64,000 bases of DNA from Ketobacter sp. (GTDB taxonomy: Bacteria; Pseudomonadota; Gammaproteobacteria; Pseudomonadales; Ketobacteraceae). The position numbers and the translations under genes were made by a program. Positions 18,533 to 26,616 of the stretch are shown here, piece after piece. Each line of letters begins with the position of its first letter. Within the stretch, counting starts at the first letter, position 1. Below the pieces are notes generated by a model, which saw only the letters and a program-made list of their open reading frames with translations, ran no database searches and was not told where the DNA came from. The stretch is from assembly GCF_003671495.1 (NCBI RefSeq), contig NZ_RCHN01000036.1, forward strand, positions 24,099 to 88,098, written 5' to 3'.

Positions 18533-19753
18533 ATGCAGTCATTAGCAAAGCGATGTTCGGCGATCGGTCTTGCGCTAGCCACTGTTACCAGCAGCTCGGT
18601 GTTCGCGGAGTGGCAACTGGATATGACCCCAGGTGTCACGGACATCAGCCAGCAGGTTTTTGATATGCACCGCACCATGCTGTGGTGGTGTGTCGCGATT
18701 GGAATTGTCGTGTTTGGGGCGATGTTCTATTCCATGATCAAGCACCGCAAGTCCAAGGGCCACGAAGCCGCCCAATTCCACGAAAGTACCAGCGTGGAGA
18801 TCATGTGGACGGTGGTTCCTTTCATCATCCTGATCCTGATGGCGATACCGGCCACCAAAGTGCTGATCGCCATGAACGACACCTCAGATTCCGCACTTAC
18901 CATAAAGATCACCGGTTCCCAATGGAAATGGCACTATGAGTATCTGGATTGGGAGGGCAAAGGCAATCTGGATCTGGATTATTACAGCGTACTCTCCACC
19001 CCCTCCGAAGAAATCATACGCCCTGCCCTGGCCTCGGGCCTGTTCCCCAAAAAAACGGCTAAAGACAGTTATCGCGCCGACGGCAATTACCCTGAGCAGA
19101 CCGCCCTCTACAAACAGGATGTGGACAAGCCACTGGTGATCCCCACGGGGCGCAAGGTGCGCTTCCTGATCACCGCTGACGATGTGATTCATTCCTGGTG
19201 GGTGCCGGCTTTTGCCATCAAGAAAGACGCGATTCCCGGCTTCATCAACGAACTGTGGACGCTGGTGCCGGAGGACAACCCCGGGATCTATCGCGGACAG
19301 TGCGCGGAACTCTGCGGTAAGGATCACGCCTTTATGCCGATCGTGGTCGATGCACGCCCGGTGGCAGAATTCGAGCAATGGCTGGCAGATGCCCGTGCTG
19401 CCCAGAAAGCAGAGGCGGAAGCCGCCGCCAACAGCCTGGACAAGACCTTTACCAAGGACGAGCTGATGGCCGAAGGTGAGAAAGCCTATCTGGCGCGTTG
19501 TTCTGCCTGTCACCAGGCCAACGGTCAAGGCCTGCCGCCCACCTTCCCGGCCCTGGCCGGCAGCGCTCTGGCCACCGGCCCTGTCGCTGACCACATTCAC
19601 ATCGTGGTAAAAGGCAAGAATGCCATGCCCGGCTTTGGCTCCATGCTAAGCCCGAAAGAAATCGCGGCAATCATTACCTATGAGCGCAACGCCTGGGGCA
19701 ACACCCCCACTGATGGTGTTGATGTTGTACAACCACGCGACGTTGCGAAATAA
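18533..19753 (+). CDS. coxB: Cytochrome c oxidase subunit II with C-terminal cytochrome c domain
   Basis: Takes electrons from cytochrome c into the aa3-type oxidase. After a signal peptide (cleavage near FAEW) there are two membrane helices (residues about 45-65 and 88-110), then the cupredoxin domain with the CuA site CAELCGKDHAFM, and finally a fused cytochrome c domain with the heme motif CSACH and a methionine ligand candidate in KNAMPGFGSM. 406 residues fits the caa3-like fused form. The fused heme suggests direct electron delivery from a soluble cytochrome. First gene of the cox operon. Confidence 0.97.
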   Translation: MQSLAKRCSAIGLALATVTSSSVFAEWQLDMTPGVTDISQQVFDMHRTMLWWCVAIGIVVFGAMFYSMIKHRKSKGHEAAQFHESTSVEIMWTVVPFIILILMAIPATKVLIAMNDTSDSALTIKITGSQWKWHYEYLDWEGKGNLDLDYYSVLSTPSEEIIRPALASGLFPKKTAKDSYRADGNYPEQTALYKQDVDKPLVIPTGRKVRFLITADDVIHSWWVPAFAIKKDAIPGFINELWTLVPEDNPGIYRGQCAELCGKDHAFMPIVVDARPVAEFEQWLADARAAQKAEAEAAANSLDKTFTKDELMAEGEKAYLARCSACHQANGQGLPPTFPALAGSALATGPVADHIHIVVKGKNAMPGFGSMLSPKEIAAIITYERNAWGNTPTDGVDVVQPRDVAK

Positions 19754-19771
19754 GGATAGGGGGAAATAAAA

Positions 19772-21346
19772 ATGGGTGAACATCACGGCCCGATGAAGGG
19801 CATCAAGCGCTGGCTGTTTGCGACCAACCATAAAGACATCGGAGCCATGTATCTCTGGTTCAGTTTCATCATGTTCCTGACCGGGGGCTTCATGGCCATG
19901 ATCATCCGTGCAGAGCTGATGTACCCTGGCCTGCAGTTGGTTGATCCCAACTTCTTCAACCAGATGACCACTACCCACGGCTTAATCATGGTGTTTGGTG
20001 CGGTCATGCCTGCCTTTGTGGGGCTGGCTAACTATATGGTTCCGATGATGATCGGAGCACCGGACATGGCACTTCCGCGACTCAATAACTGGAGTTTCTG
20101 GATTCTGCCATTTGCCTTTTCCCTGCTGATCATCGCCATCATCCAGTCGTTCCTGGGCATTGCCGATGCACCAAATTTCGGCTGGACGTTCTACGCACCG
20201 CTGTCCACAAAATATGGGCCGGCCTCCACTGACTTCTTTATCTTCTCAGTGCACATGATGGGGGTATCATCCATCATGGGTGCGGTGAACGTTATCGTTA
20301 CCATCTTCAACCTGCGTGCTCCCGGCATGACCTTGATGAAGATGCCGCTGTTCGTGTGGACCTGGCTGATCACCGCATTCCTGCTGATTGCCGTCATGCC
20401 GGTACTGGCCGGTGCGGTCACCATGATGCTGACGGACCGCCATTTCGGCACCAGCTTCTTTGACGCCGCTGGCGGTGGCGACCCGGTGTTGTTCCAGCAC
20501 GTGTTCTGGTTCTTCGGGCATCCTGAGGTGTACATCATGATTCTGCCGGCCTTTGGTATTGTGTCGGCCATCATTCCCACCTTTGCCCGCAAGCCCTTGT
20601 TCGGTTACGCCTCCATGGTGTACGCCACAGCCTCCATTGCCTTCCTGTCCTTCGTGGTCTGGGCGCACCACATGTTTACCGTGGGGCTGCCACTGGCCGG
20701 CAACCTGTTCTACATGTACATGACCATGCTGATCGCGGTCCCCACCGGGGTCAAGGTGTTCAACTGGGTGGCCACCATGTGGAAAGGCGCGATGACGTTC
20801 GAAGTGCCTATGCTGTTCGCCATCGCCTTTGTGGTGCTGTTCACCATTGGCGGGTTCTCGGGCTTGATGCTGGCGATTACACCGGTGGATCAGCAATACC
20901 ATGACACCTATTTCGTGGTGGCACACTTCCACTATGTGCTGGTAACCGGGGCCGTGTTCTCCATCGTTGCCGGCGTGTACTACTGGCTACCCAAATGGAC
21001 CGGTCGCATGTACAACATCGGGCTGGCGAAGCTCCATTTCTGGAGCTCCCTGATCTTCGTAAACCTGCTGTTCTTCCCCATGCATTTCGTGGGCTTGGCC
21101 GGGATGCCGCGGCGCTATTCGGATTACTCACTGCAGTTCGCCGACTTCAATTGGTGGATCAGTATCGGTGGTTTCGGCTTTGGCCTCAGTCAGCTGATTC
21201 TGCTGTGGATACTGATTGAAGTCTGCTTCCGCAAAAAAGGCGAGCCGGTCAGCGATCAGGTCTGGGATGGTGCAGAAGGTCTGGAGTGGACCCTGCCCTC
21301 GCCGGTGCCTTATCACAGCTTTACCACACCACCGGTAATCAAGTGA
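19772..21346 (+). CDS. coxA: Cytochrome c oxidase subunit I
   Basis: The catalytic subunit, holding heme a, heme a3 and CuB. Key segments are TTHGLIMVFGAVMP (heme a ligand), WFFGHPEVYIMILPAFG (CuB histidine and the cross-linked tyrosine), VWAHHMFTVG (two CuB histidines) and HDTYFVVAHFHYVL (heme a3 and heme a ligands). About twelve membrane helices are evident in 524 residues. It starts 18 bases after coxB. The GHPEVY sequence places it in the A-type heme-copper oxidases. Confidence 0.98.
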   Translation: MGEHHGPMKGIKRWLFATNHKDIGAMYLWFSFIMFLTGGFMAMIIRAELMYPGLQLVDPNFFNQMTTTHGLIMVFGAVMPAFVGLANYMVPMMIGAPDMALPRLNNWSFWILPFAFSLLIIAIIQSFLGIADAPNFGWTFYAPLSTKYGPASTDFFIFSVHMMGVSSIMGAVNVIVTIFNLRAPGMTLMKMPLFVWTWLITAFLLIAVMPVLAGAVTMMLTDRHFGTSFFDAAGGGDPVLFQHVFWFFGHPEVYIMILPAFGIVSAIIPTFARKPLFGYASMVYATASIAFLSFVVWAHHMFTVGLPLAGNLFYMYMTMLIAVPTGVKVFNWVATMWKGAMTFEVPMLFAIAFVVLFTIGGFSGLMLAITPVDQQYHDTYFVVAHFHYVLVTGAVFSIVAGVYYWLPKWTGRMYNIGLAKLHFWSSLIFVNLLFFPMHFVGLAGMPRRYSDYSLQFADFNWWISIGGFGFGLSQLILLWILIEVCFRKKGEPVSDQVWDGAEGLEWTLPSPVPYHSFTTPPVIK

Positions 21347-21368
21347 CAAGCCAAGGGGAAGCCAGCTG

Positions 21369-21941
21369 ATGACAGAGCAACACTCCGTACAACAGGCCAA
21401 CCGCAAGCTGATCAAAAAATTGTCTTTGATCGTGGTGGGCATGTTCGTGTTTGCGGTAGGCGTGTTGCCCCCCATGTACGACGCCATCTGTGCTATCACC
21501 GGCCTCAACGGCAAAACCGCCAATGAGGCCGCGGATATTGAAGATGCCGTGGTGGTAGAAGACAGAATGGTCACTGTGCAGTTCCTGGCGGATACGGACC
21601 CGGCTATGCCCTGGGATTTCAAGCCCAACATTTTCAGCATCAAGGTACATCCGGGCGCCATCCAGAAAGTGGACTTTCATGTTCGCAATCCCACCAGCCG
21701 CCTGATCGTAGGTCAGGCGATTCCTTCGGTGTCACCGGCACAGGCTACCCCCTATTTCAAGAAAACAGAGTGCTTTTGTTTCAACAATCAGGAACTAAAT
21801 GGCGGCGAGGAAATGGATATGCCGTTGATTTTCTATGTCGATCCGGGGCTGCCCAAAAGCGTGCGCACGATTACGCTTTCCTACCAGCTCTACGACATCA
21901 CCAAATCAACCGAGAAAGGCGCCCCCCTGGCCGCGAACTAA
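21369..21941 (+). CDS. ctaG: Cytochrome c oxidase assembly protein CtaG (Cox11 family)
   Basis: Delivers copper to the CuB centre of subunit I. The protein has one N-terminal membrane helix (LSLIVVGMFVFAVGVLPPMYD) and a periplasmic domain with the diagnostic copper motif CFCFNNQ near residue 135 and the preceding ATPYFKKTE. 190 residues is normal. Position between subunits I and III is the usual one. It begins 22 bases after coxA with AGGGGAAG upstream. Confidence 0.96.
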   Translation: MTEQHSVQQANRKLIKKLSLIVVGMFVFAVGVLPPMYDAICAITGLNGKTANEAADIEDAVVVEDRMVTVQFLADTDPAMPWDFKPNIFSIKVHPGAIQKVDFHVRNPTSRLIVGQAIPSVSPAQATPYFKKTECFCFNNQELNGGEEMDMPLIFYVDPGLPKSVRTITLSYQLYDITKSTEKGAPLAAN

Positions 21942-21971
21942 CCGGATTTTGATCGCTTGAGGAGATCAGTC

Positions 21972-22865
21972 ATGGCAGAAAAAACAACACATTATTACGT
22001 GCCTGAGCAAAGCCCCTGGCCATTCATTACAGCCATTGCTTTGTTCCTGGTGGCCTTCGGCGCCGCCAATTTCATCCAACAGAACTCCGGCTCCGGGCTG
22101 GTGACCAACGAAGGCTCATCCGGCAGCTACATTCTGCCATTGGGGATTCTGGGTATCCTGGTGATGATGTTCGTCTGGTTCCGCGACACCATCCGGGAAA
22201 GCCTGGCCAACATGAACAGTGCCCAGATGGACCGCTCCTACCGCATGGGTATGCTGTGGTTTATTTTCTCTGAGGTCATGTTTTTTGGTGCGTTCTTCGG
22301 CGCCCTGTTCTATGTCCGCATACTGGCAGTGCCCTGGCTGGGCGGTGCCGGCGAAGAAGCCATGACCCACGAGTTGCTTTGGCCCAACTTCCAGGCCATG
22401 TGGCCACTGACCCTGACACCCGGTGGCGCCACCACGGAGGCCATGCCGGCCTGGGGACTGCCGTTCCTGAACACGGTGTTGCTGGTGAGCAGCAGCATCA
22501 CGCTGACCATTGCCCATCATGCACTGGTGGCGGGCCAGCGCAATCGGTTGCTGGTCAGCCTGTTCATTACGCTGGTACTGGGCTTTGCCTTCCTCTTTTT
22601 CCAGGTGGAAGAATATGTGCACGCCTACACAGAGATGGGGTTAACCCTGGACGCCGGCATATACGGTTCCACTTTCTTCATGCTGACCGGTTTCCACGGC
22701 ATGCACGTTACCATCGGGGCAACGATGCTCACCATCATGTTCCTGCGGGCCTTAAAGGGTAATCTAACGCCGGATAACCACTTTGCCTTTGAGGCCTCTG
22801 CCTGGTACTGGCACTTTGTGGATGTGGTGTGGTTGTTCCTGTTTGTGTGCGTGTACTGGCTCTAA
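21972..22865 (+). CDS. coxC: Cytochrome c oxidase subunit III
   Basis: Seven-helix membrane subunit that stabilises the oxidase core. The characteristic C-terminal motif ASAWYWHFVDVVWLFLF, the FSEVMFFGAFFGALFYVR segment and GFHGMHVTIGA are all present. The ATG at 21972 is preceded by GAGGAGAT and gives 297 residues; a TTG at 21957 would start inside that site. A strong hairpin follows the stop (22876-22899), so transcription of the structural cox genes may end here. Confidence 0.96.
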   Translation: MAEKTTHYYVPEQSPWPFITAIALFLVAFGAANFIQQNSGSGLVTNEGSSGSYILPLGILGILVMMFVWFRDTIRESLANMNSAQMDRSYRMGMLWFIFSEVMFFGAFFGALFYVRILAVPWLGGAGEEAMTHELLWPNFQAMWPLTLTPGGATTEAMPAWGLPFLNTVLLVSSSITLTIAHHALVAGQRNRLLVSLFITLVLGFAFLFFQVEEYVHAYTEMGLTLDAGIYGSTFFMLTGFHGMHVTIGATMLTIMFLRALKGNLTPDNHFAFEASAWYWHFVDVVWLFLFVCVYWL

Positions 22866-22875
22866 CCGGCATACT

Positions 22876-22902
22876 GGCTGAGCTGCCAGCAGCTCAGCCT
22901 TT
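22876..22902 (+). terminator. Hairpin after coxC
   Basis: A perfect ten-base inverted repeat (GGCTGAGCTG and CAGCTCAGCC) with a CCAG loop, starting ten bases after the coxC stop and followed by TTTC. The T-run is short, so termination may be partial. The right arm overlaps the stop codon of the convergent DUF2909 gene. Confidence 0.55.
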
Positions 22903-23118
22903 CAACCCGTGGGGCTGAATCCAGCCCAGGGCAAAAGCAACGCCCAACATGACCAGAAGCAGTGCGGAAAACCCGACGCGGTAGGCCAGCATTTTAACGG
23001 TACGCTGTTTGTCCCCCTCCTGATTTCGCACCAACGATCTCAGTGCACCAAACAAGCTGAACACAATAACGACCAAGACAGCGATAACCGCGATTTTAAC
23101 AAGCATAACTATATCCAT
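22894..23118 (-). CDS. Twin-transmembrane protein, DUF2909 family
   Basis: A 74-residue protein with two membrane helices: VMLVKIAVIAVLVVIVFSLFG and GFSALLLVMLGVAFALGW, separated by a short charged loop containing RNQEGDKQRTVKMLAYR. The frame extends further upstream, but that part is not hydrophobic and lies in the DNA facing the SURF1 gene; the start at 23118 matches the family. It lies on the opposite strand inside the cox locus, an arrangement I remember from pseudomonads, and may be a small oxidase-associated membrane protein. Function is not known. Confidence 0.78.
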   Translation of the reverse strand: MDIVMLVKIAVIAVLVVIVFSLFGALRSLVRNQEGDKQRTVKMLAYRVGFSALLLVMLGVAFALGWIQPHGLKG

Positions 23119-23145
23119 GGGACCAGAAGTGAATGCAGTATAACA

Positions 23146-23901
23146 ATGACCAAATCCATAGCACATAGCCGCAAAGGGATTGTCATCGCCGGGTTCCTGT
23201 TCACACCCACCCTGATCCCCACCATCGCCACTCTCCTGGTGCTTACCCTGCTGATGAACCTGGGATTCTGGCAATTGCGACGAGCCGAACTCAAATCACA
23301 GATGGTGGAACGCCTGGAAAGCCGAAGCCAACAACCCAGTCGCAATATCAATGCGCTCACAGCAACAGAGCTAGCCGCGGATATGACGGATTTTCCTGTA
23401 CACATGACCGGGCACTACCTGAATGATCGCAGCCTGTTGCTGGACAACCGGCCATATCGAGGCCAGCCGGGCTATGAAGTGCTCACCGCCTTTTTGACTG
23501 AAGGCCGGATAGTGCTGATCAACCGGGGCTGGATCGCCCAGGGCCCGGATCGTCGGATAGCGCCCACGATTCCGAAGGAGACAGGCGAACTCACCCTGCA
23601 CGGCAACGCCCACACCCCCAACCCCGATTTTTTTGTCCTCAAGGAAGACGATTACAGCCATGCACGCTGGCCTTTCCTGATCCAGAAAATAGACCTTGAA
23701 AAATCAGCCCAGCTGTTTGATTATCCATTGATGCCTTTTGTGTTGCGTTTGTCACCGGACGAATCCTCACAATTTGTGCGCGAATGGCATAGCCAACGAA
23801 TGGGGCCAGAAAAGCATTACGGATATGCAGTACAGTGGTTTTCCCTGGCTGCCGCTTTGCTGGTGATCTATTTCGTGGTCAACACGAAACGAAAACAATA
23901 A
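23146..23901 (+). CDS. SURF1 family cytochrome oxidase biogenesis protein
   Basis: Assists heme a insertion and assembly of subunit I. The 251-residue protein has a helix near each end (TLIPTIATLLVLTLLMNLGFWQ and WFSLAAALLVIYFVV) with a periplasmic domain between them, and shows the family signatures GFWQLRRAELK, DNRPYRGQPGYEVLT and VLINRGWI. The start at 23146 removes an upstream extension that faces the divergent DUF2909 gene; only 27 bases separate the two starts, so their promoters must overlap. Confidence 0.93.
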   Translation: MTKSIAHSRKGIVIAGFLFTPTLIPTIATLLVLTLLMNLGFWQLRRAELKSQMVERLESRSQQPSRNINALTATELAADMTDFPVHMTGHYLNDRSLLLDNRPYRGQPGYEVLTAFLTEGRIVLINRGWIAQGPDRRIAPTIPKETGELTLHGNAHTPNPDFFVLKEDDYSHARWPFLIQKIDLEKSAQLFDYPLMPFVLRLSPDESSQFVREWHSQRMGPEKHYGYAVQWFSLAAALLVIYFVVNTKRKQ

Positions 23902-23903
23902 AA

Positions 23904-24533
23904 ATGCAGTTGTCTAGTATGGATACCAATCGCCGAACATTCCTCATCGCCCTCGCCATTTTTGTTATTCCGTTCCTGGCTGCATTGATGCTGCATAAAA
24001 CCGGCCTGTATAAATCCGTTGGCACCACCAATCGGGGCGAGCTGATTCAACCTCCGGTTCCGTTTGAATCCCTTGAACTTGCCACAGCAGATGCGCAAGC
24101 AATACCCGCTGACGCCCTGAAGAAAAAGTGGTGGATGGTCTACGTCATGCCGGAAACCTGCAACGAGTCCTGCGAGAACAGCCTTTACCAGATTCGCCAG
24201 ATCCACTCCGCGCTGGGGCCGGAGCAAAGCCGGGTGGCCACCATGCTGATTGTGACGCAGCCCTTGAGCGGAAAATACCAGACGCTGGTTGAGCAGGAGT
24301 TTCCGGACTTGACCGTGGCCTATGCCCATCCCGCTGATCTGCAGAACTGGTTCCGGGAAACCGAGAACAACGCGCTGCGCTCTGAGCAAAGTGGTTTTAT
24401 TTATCTGGTGGATACCATGGGCGCTGTGTTCATGTACTACCCCACCTATGCCGATGAACAACAATCCATTCTAAAAGGACGGGATATGCTGAAGGATCTA
24501 CAGAAAGTTCTGAAGCTGTCCAAGATCGGGTAA
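23904..24533 (+). CDS. SCO-like thioredoxin-fold protein of the cox locus
   Basis: A 209-residue protein with one N-terminal membrane anchor (TFLIALAIFVIPFLAALML) and a periplasmic domain resembling SCO1/SenC copper chaperones. It has the CxxxC pair (TCNESCENSLYQIRQI). In SCO proteins a copper-ligand histidine normally stands in a DHS..YL context; the matching segment here reads SEQSGFIYLVD, with glutamine at that place. It may therefore act as a thiol reductant rather than a copper carrier. ATG 23904 follows the SURF1 stop by two bases; ATG 23919 is an alternative. Followed closely by ctaA. Confidence 0.75.
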   Translation: MQLSSMDTNRRTFLIALAIFVIPFLAALMLHKTGLYKSVGTTNRGELIQPPVPFESLELATADAQAIPADALKKKWWMVYVMPETCNESCENSLYQIRQIHSALGPEQSRVATMLIVTQPLSGKYQTLVEQEFPDLTVAYAHPADLQNWFRETENNALRSEQSGFIYLVDTMGAVFMYYPTYADEQQSILKGRDMLKDLQKVLKLSKIG

Positions 24534-24539
24534 GCGCAG

Positions 24540-25562
24540 ATGTGGCTGAAACGACTCTCAATTCTTGCGGTTCTGTTGGCCTGTGGCGTAGTGGCATTGG
24601 GGGCTTATACCCGCCTCAAGGATGCTGGCCTTGGTTGCCCGGACTGGCCGGGATGTTATGGCCATCTGGTGGTACCCCAGAGTAGCGAGGCCATTAATAA
24701 CGCCAATGCGGCCTATCCGGAACGGCCTTTGGAATCCCACAAAGCCTGGCCTGAAATGATCCACCGATATTTCGCCTCCACATTGGGCCTGGTGATCTTC
24801 AGTATTCTGTTCATGTGTATAAGGGCTCGAAAACGCGACCCCGACATCCCCATCCGTATTCCTGCTGTTCTGGCCATCCTGGTGGTATTCCAGGGTTTGC
24901 TGGGCATGTGGACGGTCACTCTGGGCCTGTTCCCCACCATTGTGATGGCCCATCTGCTGGGTGGCTTCACCACTTTGTGTCTGTTGTTTCTATTGGCAGT
25001 GCAGCTGCATGCGCCAGCGGATGCGGCCCCCACAGCCGCGCCAGCACCCAGCCGGGCCGCCCTGCGCTTCGGCATCATCGGCATGGCCGTGCTGGCTTTC
25101 CAGATCGCCCTGGGCGGTTGGACCGCTGCCAACTACGCGGCCACGGTGTGCAGTGAATTACCCATCTGCCAAAGTGGCTGGCAACAACATGTGAATCTGG
25201 AGGATGCCTTTCAATTCTGGGGACATGGGGTGGAGGATTATGAGTTTGCCACGCACCTGGCAGCAGACGCCAAGATCACCATTCATGTGGCTCACCGGAT
25301 TGGGGCCATCATCACAACCCTGTACCTGGGTAGCTTGTTCATCTGGCTGCTGACCCGATCCGGTACCACACCGCTGGTCAGGAAGGCAGCCCTGGCTGCC
25401 CTGTCGCTGTTGGCCCTGCAGGTGGCCCTCGGCATATCCAATGTGGTCCTGGACCTGCCACTGCTGGTGGCGGTGGCCCATAATGGGGTCGCTGCCATTC
25501 TGATGATGAGTTTAATGTTTCTTAACCTTAGCCTGTATCGATCAAGGGGGATCAAACCATGA
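24540..25562 (+). CDS. ctaA: Heme A synthase (COX15/CtaA)
   Basis: Oxidises the C8 methyl of heme O to give heme A for the oxidase. About eight membrane helices in 340 residues; the opening GAYTRLKDAGLGCPDWPGCYG is the family hallmark, heme-ligand histidines stand in EMIHRYFAS and VAHRIGA, and the cysteine pair CSELPICQ lies in the second half. It overlaps ctaB by four bases (ATGA), so the two are translationally coupled, in keeping with successive steps in heme A synthesis. Confidence 0.95.
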   Translation: MWLKRLSILAVLLACGVVALGAYTRLKDAGLGCPDWPGCYGHLVVPQSSEAINNANAAYPERPLESHKAWPEMIHRYFASTLGLVIFSILFMCIRARKRDPDIPIRIPAVLAILVVFQGLLGMWTVTLGLFPTIVMAHLLGGFTTLCLLFLLAVQLHAPADAAPTAAPAPSRAALRFGIIGMAVLAFQIALGGWTAANYAATVCSELPICQSGWQQHVNLEDAFQFWGHGVEDYEFATHLAADAKITIHVAHRIGAIITTLYLGSLFIWLLTRSGTTPLVRKAALAALSLLALQVALGISNVVLDLPLLVAVAHNGVAAILMMSLMFLNLSLYRSRGIKP

Positions 25563-26470
25563 GTCGAGCCATCAGCAAGGAATTCACCAGCGCCGTATCC
25601 TGGCGTGACTATATGGAGCTGACCAAGCCTCGGGTGGTGATGCTGTTAATGCTGACCGCCATTGTGGGCATGTTCATGTCTACTCCGGGAATGGTGCCAT
25701 TGGATGTGCTTATATTGGGCTCTGTGGGCATGGCTTTCGCCATGGGGGCCGCCGCAGCCGTCAACCATGTGGTGGATCAGCGCATTGACAGCATCATGGC
25801 CCGCACCGAGAACCGTCCCGTTGCCCGAGGCAAAATCAGTCCCCAACGGGCGATCCTGTTTGCGGCAGGCCTGTCTGTTGCCTCCATGTTCATCCTGTCG
25901 TTCTTCATCAACCCACTAACCGCTTTTTTGACCCTCTTCGGCATCGTCGGATACGCGTTTATTTACACCATGTACCTGAAACGAGCCACCCCCCAGAACA
26001 TTGTGATCGGTGGGCTGGCTGGGGCCATTCCACCGCTACTGGGTTGGACGGCCGTCACTAACAGCATTGATCCCCATGCCCTGTTGCTGGTGTTGATTGT
26101 ATTTGTGTGGACACCGCCGCACTTCTGGGCCCTGGCCATCCACCGCCGCGACGACTACGCCAAAGCGGGCATCCCCATGTTGCCGGTGACACACGGCATT
26201 GAGTACACCAAATCGGCCGTGTTGCACTACACCATTCTGATGTCACTGTGCACACTCCTGCCCTATCTCACCGGCATGAGCGGTTTGATCTACCTGGGCT
26301 GCACCCTGGCCCTGAACGCCCTGTTCCTGTACTACGCCATCCGCCTGAAATTCGCGCCAACACCTGGTATCGCCATGAAAACCTTCGGCTACTCCATTGT
26401 GTACCTGATGTGCCTGTTCATTGTGCTGTTGGTAGACCACTATTTCATGTTTACCATCACGGCTCAGTAA
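25559..26470 (+). CDS. ctaB: Protoheme IX farnesyltransferase (heme O synthase)
   Basis: Transfers a farnesyl group from farnesyl diphosphate to heme B to make heme O. It is a UbiA-family membrane prenyltransferase: the aspartate-rich motif is DQRIDSIMARTENRPVARG, preceded by ELTKPRVVMLL, and a second conserved block is WTPPHFWALAIHRRDDYAKAGIPMLPV. 303 residues and about nine helices are normal. It closes the cox/heme A unit; a hairpin follows at 26477. Confidence 0.96.
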   Translation: MSRAISKEFTSAVSWRDYMELTKPRVVMLLMLTAIVGMFMSTPGMVPLDVLILGSVGMAFAMGAAAAVNHVVDQRIDSIMARTENRPVARGKISPQRAILFAAGLSVASMFILSFFINPLTAFLTLFGIVGYAFIYTMYLKRATPQNIVIGGLAGAIPPLLGWTAVTNSIDPHALLLVLIVFVWTPPHFWALAIHRRDDYAKAGIPMLPVTHGIEYTKSAVLHYTILMSLCTLLPYLTGMSGLIYLGCTLALNALFLYYAIRLKFAPTPGIAMKTFGYSIVYLMCLFIVLLVDHYFMFTITAQ

Positions 26471-26476
26471 TGGTGA

Positions 26477-26497
26477 GGGGGCAACGCCCCCTTCTCT
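26477..26497 (+). terminator. Terminator after ctaB
   Basis: GGGGGC and GCCCCC form a six-base GC stem with a three-base loop, starting six bases after the stop and followed by TTCTCTT, a mixed pyrimidine tail. Likely ends the cox/heme A operon. Confidence 0.55.
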
Positions 26498-26616
26498 TGA
26501 CGCCCTGGTTTCGATACCCGACTTCAGACCCTGCTTTTCTCTACCCAGCTTTCGAGCCCCGGTAAAACCCGCTAGAATCGCCCCACCAACTTACCTACAG
26601 TTTTTCGGGGAGAACA

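Noticed and set aside
18310..18663. Plus-strand frame running from the cox leader into coxB
   Set aside because: Overlaps the coxB signal peptide in another frame and lacks a ribosome-binding site.
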